64,000 bases of DNA from Clostridium_AI sp964409685 (GTDB taxonomy: Bacteria; Bacillota; Clostridia; Lachnospirales; Lachnospiraceae): NCBI GenBank assembly GCA_964409685.1, contig CAYPEJ010000011.1:1-64000 (forward strand). The letters run 5' to 3'. Both the position numbers and the translations under genes were made by a program. The notes under the pieces were generated by a model. The model had not been told where the DNA came from, did no database searches, and worked only from the letters and a program-made list of their open reading frames with translations. Positions within the stretch are counted from its first letter, which is position 1. Each line of letters begins with the position of its first letter. Shown here piece by piece: positions 37,376 through 46,037 of this stretch.

Positions 37376-39520
37376 CTATTTATCATCATCATTCCATTTC
37401 ATTAATGGTTCAAATGTTGTGGCACTATTTTGTTTTTGCTTTTTCTCCTGTTTTGCTTCTTTCATTGCCTTTTTGCAGAAATAATCTTGGGCACATAGTG
37501 GTTCTTTGCCTCGTCGATCGATTTTATCATAGGAACCGTCATTTTTTAAGATGTGAGCCTTTAATGTATCGTTTAATTGCACGTTTAAGATATTAAGAGC
37601 TTCTTCTTTTAATTCCTCTGTTTCTACAGGAAATAGGATTTCTACACGTTTATCAAGGTTACGTGGCATCCAGTCGGCACTTCCCATATAGACTTCCGAA
37701 AATCCATCGTTATAGAAATAGAAGATTCTTGCATGTTCTAAGAAGTTGCCTACGATAGAGCGAACAGTGATGTTTTCGCTTACCTTTGGAATACCTGGTC
37801 TAAGACAGCAAATTCCGCGAATAATAAGGTCAATTTTTACACCAGCAGCAGAAGCTTCGTATAGTGCAGAAATGACTTTTTGATCGCAGAGAGAATTCAT
37901 TTTTGCAATAATATGTGCTTTCTTACCGTTTTGCGCATTCTTAGTTTCTCGTCTGATTAAGGTTAAGAATTTATCACGAAGCCAAAGTGGTGCAATGGTT
38001 AATTTGTTCCAGAACAGTGGCTCGGAATAACCAGAAAGCATATTAAATACCGCTGTAGCATCTTCGCCAATCGGTTTTGAGGAAGTTAACAATCCCATGT
38101 CTGTATAAAGCTTTGCAGTGGAATCATTGTAGTTCCCAGTACCTAAGTGAACATATCGTCGAATGCCATCATCTTCTCTGCGAACAACTAAAGTAATCTT
38201 ACTATGTGTCTTTAAACCAACAAGACCGTAAATAACGTGACAACCTGCTTTTTCTAGCTTCCTAGCCCATATGATATTATTTTCTTCATCAAATCTTGCC
38301 TTTAATTCAACCAGTACAGTGACTTGTTTTCCATTTTCAGCAGCTTGTGCAAGAGATGCGATAATTGGAGAGTGGCTACTGACACGATACAGAGTTTGCT
38401 TAATTGCAAGAACATTGGGATCTTTTGCAGCTTGTCGAACAAACTCTACTACAGGGTCAAAGGTCTGATAAGGATGATGAAGCAGATAATCACGTTCTCG
38501 AATCTGGTCAAATAAATTCATATCCAAGTTAAGCTTTGGAACCTGCTGAGGAACATATTTTGGTGTCTTTAGATGATCAAACCCATCTAATCCATAGACT
38601 TTCATTAAAAATGTCAGATCTAGTGGACCATTGATTTTATAAATATTATCATCCTTTACTTGAAGTTCATGCTTTAAAATCTTTAAAAGACGCTTGTCAA
38701 TTCCATCTTCCACTTCCAATCGAATGACTTCGCCCCATTGACGCTTCTTTAACTGTTTTTCAATCTCCATCAGCAAATCAGCAGCTTCGTCCTCGTCAAT
38801 ATCCAGATCGGCATTTCGCATAATACGATATGGAAAAGCAGAGATGACTTCATAGTTTAAGAAAAGCTTGTTAATATTTTTTTCAATGATTTGTTCCATA
38901 AGGATAAACGTTCTAGTTTCTCCTTTGTCTGAAGGAATTTCCACGAGACGAGGAAGAACGTCAGGAACTTGCACAGTTGCAAAATCACAGGTAATTTCAC
39001 TCTTTTTGTCATGAATAAGTGCTCCTATATTTAAAGTTTTATTTCGTAATAGTGGGAATGGTCTTGAGGAATCCACAGCCATTGGGGTTAAAACGGGATA
39101 GACTTCCGTTTTAAAATAAGAATCTACGTATTTTGCTTGTTCTTTGGTAAGTTGTTCATAAGCGCTGATTAATTTGATACCATTTTGTTTTAATTGAGGT
39201 AGAAAACTACGATTGTATGTAGAATACTGTAGTTCTACCAGATTGTGTGTTGCGATAGAGATTTTGTCAAGCTGTTCTTGTGGTGTCATACCAGAAATAT
39301 CTAATTTCTTGTATCCAGCATGTACCATATCCATAAGAGATGCAACACGTATCATAAAAAATTCATCCAGATTGGAAGCAGTAATACTTAAAAATTTGAT
39401 TCGCTCCAATAATGGATTGGTTTTATCTTTGGCTTCTTTTAGAATTCGCATATTAAACTCCAACCAGCTTAACTCGCGATTAATAAAATACTCAGGCTTT
39501 TTATAAACGGTACGGTCCAT
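37376..39520 (-). CDS. ppk: Polyphosphate kinase 1
   Basis: Reversibly transfers the gamma phosphate of ATP to polyphosphate. The 714-residue PPK1 has the N-terminal FINRELSWLEFNMRILKEA, the head domain and both phospholipase-D-like catalytic halves. The phosphorylated His should be in LKTHSKITLVVRRE, and YVHLGTGNYNDSTA and DWMPRNLDKRVEI are conserved blocks. The C-terminus is lysine-rich. The start overlaps the ppx stop by one base (TAATG), with AAGGAG inside the ppx end, so the two are translationally coupled. Confidence 0.96.
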   Translation of the reverse strand: MDRTVYKKPEYFINRELSWLEFNMRILKEAKDKTNPLLERIKFLSITASNLDEFFMIRVASLMDMVHAGYKKLDISGMTPQEQLDKISIATHNLVELQYSTYNRSFLPQLKQNGIKLISAYEQLTKEQAKYVDSYFKTEVYPVLTPMAVDSSRPFPLLRNKTLNIGALIHDKKSEITCDFATVQVPDVLPRLVEIPSDKGETRTFILMEQIIEKNINKLFLNYEVISAFPYRIMRNADLDIDEDEAADLLMEIEKQLKKRQWGEVIRLEVEDGIDKRLLKILKHELQVKDDNIYKINGPLDLTFLMKVYGLDGFDHLKTPKYVPQQVPKLNLDMNLFDQIRERDYLLHHPYQTFDPVVEFVRQAAKDPNVLAIKQTLYRVSSHSPIIASLAQAAENGKQVTVLVELKARFDEENNIIWARKLEKAGCHVIYGLVGLKTHSKITLVVRREDDGIRRYVHLGTGNYNDSTAKLYTDMGLLTSSKPIGEDATAVFNMLSGYSEPLFWNKLTIAPLWLRDKFLTLIRRETKNAQNGKKAHIIAKMNSLCDQKVISALYEASAAGVKIDLIIRGICCLRPGIPKVSENITVRSIVGNFLEHARIFYFYNDGFSEVYMGSADWMPRNLDKRVEILFPVETEELKEEALNILNVQLNDTLKAHILKNDGSYDKIDRRGKEPLCAQDYFCKKAMKEAKQEKKQKQNSATTFEPLMKWNDDDK

Positions 39521-41058
39521 TACATAAATCTCCTTTTCTGTTTAATACATGGTTTGATTCCATACACCTCTTCAAAAAAGGTTGCTTTTTCATCAAATAA
39601 TCCATATTCCAAAGTGATATCTTCCACAGTATTTGCGGTAATAGTTAATATATTCTGTTTTAGAGATACTTTCATATCTGTAATTTTCTGCATATGGCTC
39701 TTATCCAGTGCATTTGCAACTACTAAGATAGCAAATAATTTCGACAACTTGATATACGTATCTTTTTCAAATTTATCCATAAAATTCGTATAATGTGGAA
39801 AGGTATCCGTAGAGTAACGACAAAGGTTCGCAACCATTTCTCTTTCCGTATGGGAAATGCCAATAATCTCTGTGGACATTATAATATTATATGAATTCTC
39901 ACGGGAATGGTTCAAATTGATAAAGTCACCACAATTATGAAGGATAATTGCAATTTCCAATAATAGTCGCTCTCGCTTTCCAAGCCCATGAATTTTACGA
40001 ATGCTATCGAAAATATTAAGGGCATGAGAAGCCACATTTTCATTATGTGCACGGTTGTAATGATATCTTGTAGCGATATTTTTCGCAGAACATATAATAT
40101 CATTTGTAAAATCATGTTCGGATAAAATCTTTTCCTTCCGCTCAGCGTACTCGGCGGCGATTCCATCACACAACGTAATACCTGTAAAATAAATATGTTT
40201 TGCATTGGTTTGTTTAAATATTTTATGATAAATCAATGCAGTTGGAATTAATAAAGACACTTGCTCTCTTGAGATTGGGATCTTTTTGGAGAATTCATCT
40301 ACTGGTTTTGCAAGTAGTGATTCTAAAAATGCATACATATCTTTGGCGCTGATGGGCTTTTCATCTGCGCGTTTTGAAGTTAGATGCATCAAAAAGTTTA
40401 ACTGGTCTCCTGTAGCAATCACTTGTTCTATCTTCTGGTCTTTTAGAAATAGTTCTGAAAAAGTGAACATCTCATTATTGATGTATTCGGATATCAAATT
40501 AATAAAATTGTCAGTTTGGCTTTCTAAAGAGCCTAGAAGTTCGCGGATACGAAGAGAACCTAGTTTAATATTTTGTGTTTGCTGAAGGCTTCCGTGTTGA
40601 AATAGTGATATTTGAATACTTCCAGAGCCAACATCTACAATAGCGGTGTCTTTTTGAATAATCTGTTGAAATGAACTCATTTTCAATGCGATGGCTTTGA
40701 AGCAAAGAAAACGTTGTTCGGAGTTGCTAAGAATTTTTACTTTGATTCCAGAACGAAGCTTAATCTGATCTAAAATTAAAATGCTGTTAGAGGCTTCTCG
40801 TATTGCACTGGTTGCATAGGCAATATAATCGGTAACAGCATATTCTTTCATTTTCTCGGAAAATTGAATCAAGACTTCGCACATTTCATTGACCAGCTCG
40901 TAACGGATTTTTTTGTATTTGTAAGTGTCAGAACCAAGTTCAATGGCATGTCGGACATACTCAATTTCTTGGATGCCGCTTTTTTTAGAAATCTCAAATA
41001 TTTTTAAAGATAGTTCATTGGAACCTACATCAATTGCGGCAAAAGTTGTTAACGCCAT
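39520..41058 (-). CDS. ppx: Ppx/GppA-family exopolyphosphatase with HD domain
   Basis: Sugar-kinase/actin fold: FAAIDVGSNELSLKIFEI near the start is the phosphate-1 loop, YATSAIREASN follows, and AIVDVGSGSIQISLF is the second phosphate loop. From about residue 320 an HD-type helical domain follows (RAHNENVASHALNIF; LEIAIILHNCGDFINLN). At 512 residues it has the two-domain length of exopolyphosphatases. pppGpp hydrolysis is an alternative activity. It is upstream of ppk in one operon, so synthesis and breakdown of polyphosphate are co-encoded. Start follows AAGGAGGTTGAGCT. Confidence 0.9.
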   Translation of the reverse strand: MALTTFAAIDVGSNELSLKIFEISKKSGIQEIEYVRHAIELGSDTYKYKKIRYELVNEMCEVLIQFSEKMKEYAVTDYIAYATSAIREASNSILILDQIKLRSGIKVKILSNSEQRFLCFKAIALKMSSFQQIIQKDTAIVDVGSGSIQISLFQHGSLQQTQNIKLGSLRIRELLGSLESQTDNFINLISEYINNEMFTFSELFLKDQKIEQVIATGDQLNFLMHLTSKRADEKPISAKDMYAFLESLLAKPVDEFSKKIPISREQVSLLIPTALIYHKIFKQTNAKHIYFTGITLCDGIAAEYAERKEKILSEHDFTNDIICSAKNIATRYHYNRAHNENVASHALNIFDSIRKIHGLGKRERLLLEIAIILHNCGDFINLNHSRENSYNIIMSTEIIGISHTEREMVANLCRYSTDTFPHYTNFMDKFEKDTYIKLSKLFAILVVANALDKSHMQKITDMKVSLKQNILTITANTVEDITLEYGLFDEKATFFEEVYGIKPCIKQKRRFM

Positions 41059-41169
41059 AGCTCAACCTCCTTCTCATTATATTTTACTATTTTTTATAAA
41101 AAAACTCTAGGGTTTTTGCAAAAAGTATGTATAATAGAATAAGACAAATTTTTGTATGGAGTGAATGTT

Positions 41170-42225
41170 ATGAAAACAGCAGATTTTTATTTTGATTTAC
41201 CGGAAGAGTTAATAGCACAAGATCCATTAGAGGATCGTTCTAGTTCTAAACTCTTAGTTTTAAATAAAGAAACAGGACAAGTTACACATAAGCATTTTAA
41301 AGAAATTAAAAATTATTTAAAACCAGGAGATTGTTTAGTTTTAAATAATACGAAGGTTATTCCTGCACGATTAATTGGAGAAAAAGAAGGTACAGGAGCA
41401 AAGATTGAGCTTTTATTACTAAAACGTCTAGAAGGTGATGTGTGGGAAACACTTGTAAAGCCAGGTAGAAAAGCAAAGCCAGGGACACGCATTTCTTTCG
41501 GCGGTGGGTTACTTGTTGGTGAGATTATAGATGTCATAGAAGATGGGAATCGTTATATTAAGTTTTATTATGACGGAATATTTGAAGAAATATTAGATCA
41601 ATTAGGTCAAATGCCATTACCACCATATATTACACATCAGTTACAAGATAAGAATCGTTATCAGACGGTATATGCAAAGTATGAAGGTTCAGCGGCGGCA
41701 CCAACTGCGGGGCTTCATTTTACTAAGGAATTGTTACAAGAGATTGAAGAGATGGGTGTGATCATTGCTAATGTTACTTTACATGTTGGTCTTGGGACAT
41801 TCCGTCCTGTAAAAGTGGATGATGTGACACAACATCATATGCATTCTGAGTTTTATCAGGTATTCCCAGAGGAAGCAGAAAAAATTAATGCAGCGAAAAG
41901 GGAAGGTAGAAGAGTTATCTGTGTTGGTACGACAAGTTGTAGAACCATTGAGTCCGCAGCAGATGAAAATGGTGTGGTACAGGCTGGTAGTGGAGATACA
42001 GAGATCTTTATTTATCCAGGGTATCAATTCAAGGTGTTGGATTGTTTGATTACAAACTTCCATTTACCAGAGTCTACATTGTTGATGCTTGTGTCTGCGC
42101 TGGCGGGGAAAGAGCACATTATGGATGCGTATAAGGAAGCGGTGTCTTTACAGTATAGATTCTTCTCATTTGGGGATGCGATGTTTATTACGGATGGTTG
42201 GTGTAAGGAAGCGCAATCTGAGTAG
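41170..42225 (+). CDS. queA: S-adenosylmethionine:tRNA ribosyltransferase-isomerase
   Basis: Transfers the ribosyl part of SAM to preQ1-tRNA to give epoxyqueuosine. The 351-residue protein has family blocks FYFDLPEELIAQDPLEDRSSSKLL at the start (here cited in part), LVLNNTKVIPARL, APTAGLHFT, LHVGLGTFRPV, and the C-terminal LITNFHLPESTLLMLVSALAG. ATG 41170 follows GGAG by 8 nt. A TATAAT at 41130-41135 is a likely -10. tgt is not adjacent in the window. Confidence 0.95.
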   Translation: MKTADFYFDLPEELIAQDPLEDRSSSKLLVLNKETGQVTHKHFKEIKNYLKPGDCLVLNNTKVIPARLIGEKEGTGAKIELLLLKRLEGDVWETLVKPGRKAKPGTRISFGGGLLVGEIIDVIEDGNRYIKFYYDGIFEEILDQLGQMPLPPYITHQLQDKNRYQTVYAKYEGSAAAPTAGLHFTKELLQEIEEMGVIIANVTLHVGLGTFRPVKVDDVTQHHMHSEFYQVFPEEAEKINAAKREGRRVICVGTTSCRTIESAADENGVVQAGSGDTEIFIYPGYQFKVLDCLITNFHLPESTLLMLVSALAGKEHIMDAYKEAVSLQYRFFSFGDAMFITDGWCKEAQSE

Positions 42226-42240
42226 GAGATAAAATGGAAA

Positions 42241-42286
42241 CAAAAGCAGATAACATTCAGAGAGAGGATGTTATCTGCTTTTGTGC
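42241..42286 (+). terminator. Terminator of queA
   Basis: CAAAAGCAGATAACAT pairs with ATGTTATCTGCTTTTG; T-run within the 3' arm. Confidence 0.85.
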
Positions 42287-42346
42287 ATTTATACTGATAA
42301 TTTGAAGTGACTTTCTATTTGACCAGATGTTTCGAACGGTGTAAAC

Positions 42347-42362
42347 TTGTAAGTGCTTACAA
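42347..42362 (+). promoter_or_regulatory. cre-like / LacI-family operator upstream of the GH4 gene
   Basis: TTGTAAGTGCTTACAA has 7-bp inverted arms around TG and fits the TGTAARYGYTTACA pattern of CcpA cre sites and LacI-family operators. It sits 74 bp before the glycosidase start, so catabolite repression or substrate induction is likely. Confidence 0.6.
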
Positions 42363-42435
42363 TGTGGTTTGGTTAGCGTTGAAGTATAGTAAAAGAATAG
42401 CAATTACGAGAAATAGAAGTATGAGGAAGAAGATT

Positions 42436-43845
42436 ATGAGTAAGAGAATAAAATTAGCCTATATCGGAGGCGGAAGTAAACTTTGGGCGCGTGTTTTTAT
42501 GTCGGACTTAGCTTTAGCAACAGATTTATGTGGAGAGATGGCATTATACGATATTGATAAAGAAGCAGCTATGCGTAATAAGAAAATTGGGGAGCAGATT
42601 GCAAAGAATCCAAAAACTAACTCAGTATTTGAGTATAAAGTATATGATACCATAGAAGAAACTTTGAAAGATGCAACTTTTGTTATCCTTTCCATTTTAC
42701 CAGGTACATTTGAGGAAATGCGAAGTGATGTACATACACCAGAAAAATATGGGATTTATCAATCAGTAGGGGATACCGTTGGTCCAGGTGGGATTTTAAG
42801 AGCGATGCGAACGGTTCCGCTATATGAAGAATTTGCACGTAAGATAAAGGAAGTTTGTCCGAATGCTTGGGTTATTAATTTTACCAATCCAATGAGTATC
42901 TGTGTGAAAACACTTTACGATGTATTTCCAGAGATTAAGGCATTTGGATGTTGTCATGAAGTATTTCATGCACAAGAATTTTTAAGTGTTGTATTGAAAG
43001 AAACGTTAGGACTCGATGTGAAACGTAATGAATTATATACTGATGCAAGTGGGATTAATCATTTTACATGGATTACTGAGGCAAAATATAAGGATATTGA
43101 CTTGTTGGCATTGTTGCCTGAATTTATGGATAAATTTTATGAGGAAGGGTATTGTGAGCAGGAAGGAAAAGACAGATTTGCGTTTCGGGATGATCCATTT
43201 GCGTATGGGAATAAGGTGAAGATGGATTTATTTAAACGTTACGGAGTACTTGGGGCAGCAGGAGACCGCCATTTGGTTGAGTTTATGAATAACAATTGGT
43301 ATCTTAAGAATCCTGAGACAGTGAAAGAGTGGTTGTTTGGATTGACTACTGTAGATTATCGTATTCAGGATCAACAGGAGAAAATTGCGGAAACTATTGA
43401 GATGGCAGAAGGCAGAAAGGAATTTGTATTAGAAAAGTCTGCGGAAGAAGCCGTTGATTTGTTGAAAGCAATTTTAGGATTTGAGGCAAGAATCTCTAAT
43501 GTAAATATGCCGAATATGGGGCAGGTTCCAGGGTTGCCATTAGGAAGCATTGTAGAGACAAATTGTATTTTTACAAATGACTTTGTAAAGCCAGTGGTGG
43601 CAAAGGAACTTCCAGTGTCTGTGAAAAATCTGGTGTTTCGTAATTGCTTGAATATTGATGCAACGTATGAAGGAATTAAGGAGAGAGATTTGGATAAGAT
43701 ATTTGCGGCATTTGTGAACCAGCCATTATGTAGTGGGTTGAGTATAGAGGATGCCAAGAAGTTGTTTAAAGAGATGGTGGAGAATACGAGAGGGTATCTT
43801 GAGGAATATTATGATTTAAAACAATTCTTTGAGTTAATTTATTAG
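42436..43845 (+). CDS. GH4-family NAD-dependent glycosidase
   Basis: GH4 enzymes cleave glycosides by an NAD- and Mn-dependent redox mechanism. The 469-residue protein opens IKLAYIGGGSKLWARVFMSD (NAD loop). It has NFTNPMSICVKTL, the metal ligands Cys in FGCCHEVF and His in GINHFTWIT, and GLPLGSIVETN later. The CCHEVF and NHFTWIT forms remind me of alpha-galacturonidase LplD rather than MelA or 6-phospho-glucosidases, but specificity is uncertain. ATG 42436 follows AGGAAGAAG; upstream in-frame starts lie beyond the operator region. Monocistronic. Confidence 0.85.
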   Translation: MSKRIKLAYIGGGSKLWARVFMSDLALATDLCGEMALYDIDKEAAMRNKKIGEQIAKNPKTNSVFEYKVYDTIEETLKDATFVILSILPGTFEEMRSDVHTPEKYGIYQSVGDTVGPGGILRAMRTVPLYEEFARKIKEVCPNAWVINFTNPMSICVKTLYDVFPEIKAFGCCHEVFHAQEFLSVVLKETLGLDVKRNELYTDASGINHFTWITEAKYKDIDLLALLPEFMDKFYEEGYCEQEGKDRFAFRDDPFAYGNKVKMDLFKRYGVLGAAGDRHLVEFMNNNWYLKNPETVKEWLFGLTTVDYRIQDQQEKIAETIEMAEGRKEFVLEKSAEEAVDLLKAILGFEARISNVNMPNMGQVPGLPLGSIVETNCIFTNDFVKPVVAKELPVSVKNLVFRNCLNIDATYEGIKERDLDKIFAAFVNQPLCSGLSIEDAKKLFKEMVENTRGYLEEYYDLKQFFELIY

Positions 43846-43854
43846 AATAGCAAA

Positions 43855-43892
43855 AAGGAATGGTATTAAACTTTCAAATACTATTCCTTTTA
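43855..43892 (+). terminator. Terminator of the GH4 gene
   Basis: AAAGGAATGGTATT pairs with AATACTATTCCTTT (one G-U). Confidence 0.75.
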
Positions 43893-43970
43893 TATTATAT
43901 TGCACGATTGTGGGATAAGAATTATAATGAAACACATAAAAGTAAATATTTGAAATTTGTGGGGTATTAG

Positions 43971-44768
43971 ATGATTAATGGAGAAAATTATTTGATTAAA
44001 AAGTTGGTATTAAAAATTAGTTATGAATCAGTGACAGAGATGGATATAATAGATACTTTACGATCAGTGAGGAATGATTTCGCTGCGAAGGGTTATAAAT
44101 TTCAACAAGGTGTTGTAAAAAAAGAGGATGATAGTCAAGATTATAAAGAAGATTATACATGTGAAAGGATAACGGAATTTGTTCTACAGAAGAATAATCT
44201 AAATATAAAGTTGAATATGTATGATCTGACGTTAGAACATGTAATTAATAAGGATTATATGGGTTTTGACACGTATAAAAAAGAAATTCTGTCTATTTTA
44301 CAACAATTATTTGTGTTTAATAAGGTTTGCAAAGTGATTCGGATAAGTTATAGTGCATTAGATTCACTTATTTTTAAGGATATTAATAATATCAATCATT
44401 ATTTCGATGATAAATTTTTCAATTATGTAAGTTTAACTAGTAAATTAAAGTTAAAAGATAACAAATTTAATGGTGGAAAAAATTATTTTTCTGCTAATAT
44501 TTCTGAAAACATAAAGTTAAAGCTTTCAACTGTACTATTAAAAGGAGAAATGTATGAGAGTGATTCAGAAACAATACCAGTATATCAAGCTATTGTAGAT
44601 AGTAAATTAATATGCAGTATGGAAGAGGGGGAAAGTATGATTCAAGAAATTGATTCTATTTTTGACAAACTTCATACAAATGCAAATGATATTTACAAAG
44701 GAATTTTAAAGGAAGACTTCTTGGAAAAATTGGAAGCGGGTAATTTTGATGATGATATTAGAATTTAG
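43971..44768 (+). CDS. TIGR04255-like protein
   Basis: The 265-residue protein looks like the TIGR04255 family: a beta-rich N-terminal half that ends with a helix, then a C-terminal segment FDKLHTNANDIYKGILKEDFLEKL that resembles the family's ending. Members are often found in accessory or defence neighbourhoods and their activity is unknown. It is AT-rich and starts with a weak GGGG site. The next gene begins 11 bp after the stop, so it leads a three-gene operon. Confidence 0.5.
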   Translation: MINGENYLIKKLVLKISYESVTEMDIIDTLRSVRNDFAAKGYKFQQGVVKKEDDSQDYKEDYTCERITEFVLQKNNLNIKLNMYDLTLEHVINKDYMGFDTYKKEILSILQQLFVFNKVCKVIRISYSALDSLIFKDINNINHYFDDKFFNYVSLTSKLKLKDNKFNGGKNYFSANISENIKLKLSTVLLKGEMYESDSETIPVYQAIVDSKLICSMEEGESMIQEIDSIFDKLHTNANDIYKGILKEDFLEKLEAGNFDDDIRI

Positions 44769-44779
44769 GGAGGATTATA

Positions 44780-44983
44780 ATGGATAGTTTTGAAAGAAAT
44801 ATAAAATCGCAATATGGTGAAATTGTTTTGTGTGAAAGAAAGAAAATAAACAAGGGAGTATTTCGCAGTATAGAAAGCATTTCTTTTGAAGAAAAAGAAC
44901 CAATATCAATTAAATCATATGAGACGAGAAAAAAGAAAGAGAGTATGAGAACTATTGGTGCAAATGAAAGAATTAGTTTTTAG
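44780..44983 (+). CDS. Small basic protein between the TIGR04255-like and MBL genes
   Basis: The 67-residue protein (MDSFERNIKSQYGEIVL..., ending GANERISF) is unrecognised. It is highly charged, with no membrane segment, cysteine pair or known small-protein motif. GGAGGATTATA just before the ATG makes translation likely. Its last 20 bases overlap the start of the MBL-fold gene, so it is probably coupled to it and may be a chaperone or inhibitor; that role is a guess. Confidence 0.7.
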   Translation: MDSFERNIKSQYGEIVLCERKKINKGVFRSIESISFEEKEPISIKSYETRKKKESMRTIGANERISF

Positions 44984-45956
44984 TGATAGAGTACAACTGG
45001 ATATTTACTTGATTGGTTATAGCATTCAAGGGGAATCCATAATATTCAATATAGTTGCAGATAATAGAATTAGGTATACAGGGGTGATTGATTCTTATTG
45101 TGTCAAAAGAAATGGTAAAGAAGTAAATTACACGATGAAATTATTAGATTTTTTGGATATTGATCGAATAGATGCATTGTTTTGGATACATCCACATGAT
45201 GACCATACAAAAGGATTTGAGAAATTATTTTCAAAGTTAGATAAGAGATCAAGTTTTTTTGTTCCACAGGAAATAAAGTCGTATGATGATAATACAAATA
45301 TTTGTGCGTCAATATTTAATTTTATAGAGCACGAAAGTGATGCAAGAAGATGGACGAAAAATAGAAAAGACAAAGAATATAAACCTATTGGATGTCAAAT
45401 ATGTCCCATTTCTTCGAATACTGTGGTGCGAAATAAACCATTTGATTATTTGAAAAGTGGCTTAACAAAATATATTTTTGACATAAATGTTTTTTCGCCT
45501 CATGCGGATGATTTGTTTGGAATAAGTTGGGGTGGCCCAAAGAAGAAAGAAAATGAATATTCAATTGGATTGTGGCTAACAATTGGAGAATTGAGTGTAC
45601 TATTTACTGGAGATATTACTAGTAGCATCATAAGCAAAATAGATAGAAATAACTTTCCAGAGTATGTTGACTATATAAAAATACCTCATCATGGATCTTC
45701 AGAAGCTATTTCTTTTGCAAAATTATTTAAAGGAAAGCCTAAGGTAAATTCATCATGTACTACAGTATATAAAAATAGTGGCTTACCAAAAGAGGAAGTT
45801 ATATCGAAGTACAGAAAAATATCGAAACACGTTATTTCAACAAATGGAGCGAAAGAAGAGATGTATCAATATGGCATAGTGAAAGTTTCTATAGATTTTA
45901 CAGATGAGGAATTTATTTTTACCCATAAATGTATAGGAGATGCTGGTTTTATTTAG
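44964..45956 (+). CDS. MBL-fold metallohydrolase (ComEC C-terminal-like)
   Basis: A 330-residue metallo-beta-lactamase fold: ALFWIHPHDDHTKGFEKL gives HxHxDH, LSVLFTGDITSSI gives the bridging Asp, and YIKIPHHGSSEA gives the later metal His. This spacing resembles the soluble nuclease-like domain of ComEC rather than a beta-lactamase or glyoxalase. No signal or membrane part. ATG 44964 overlaps the small upstream gene by 20 bp and lacks a strong ribosome binding site, which suggests coupling. Hydrolysis of nucleic acid or nucleotide phosphoesters is inferred from the family. Confidence 0.8.
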   Translation: MKELVFSDRVQLDIYLIGYSIQGESIIFNIVADNRIRYTGVIDSYCVKRNGKEVNYTMKLLDFLDIDRIDALFWIHPHDDHTKGFEKLFSKLDKRSSFFVPQEIKSYDDNTNICASIFNFIEHESDARRWTKNRKDKEYKPIGCQICPISSNTVVRNKPFDYLKSGLTKYIFDINVFSPHADDLFGISWGGPKKKENEYSIGLWLTIGELSVLFTGDITSSIISKIDRNNFPEYVDYIKIPHHGSSEAISFAKLFKGKPKVNSSCTTVYKNSGLPKEEVISKYRKISKHVISTNGAKEEMYQYGIVKVSIDFTDEEFIFTHKCIGDAGFI

Positions 45957-45974
45957 CATTATACATATATAGTG

Positions 45975-46010
45975 TGAGAAGTAGGTGGATCATTATCTAC
46001 CTACTTCTCA
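45975..46010. terminator. Bidirectional terminator between MBL island and aroA
   Basis: TGAGAAGTAGGTGGAT pairs with ATCTACCTACTTCTCA (one G-U) around a 4-nt loop, followed by ATTTTGGTTT. Confidence 0.8.
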
Positions 46011-46037
46011 ATTTTGGTTTATTGTTACAATAATAAG

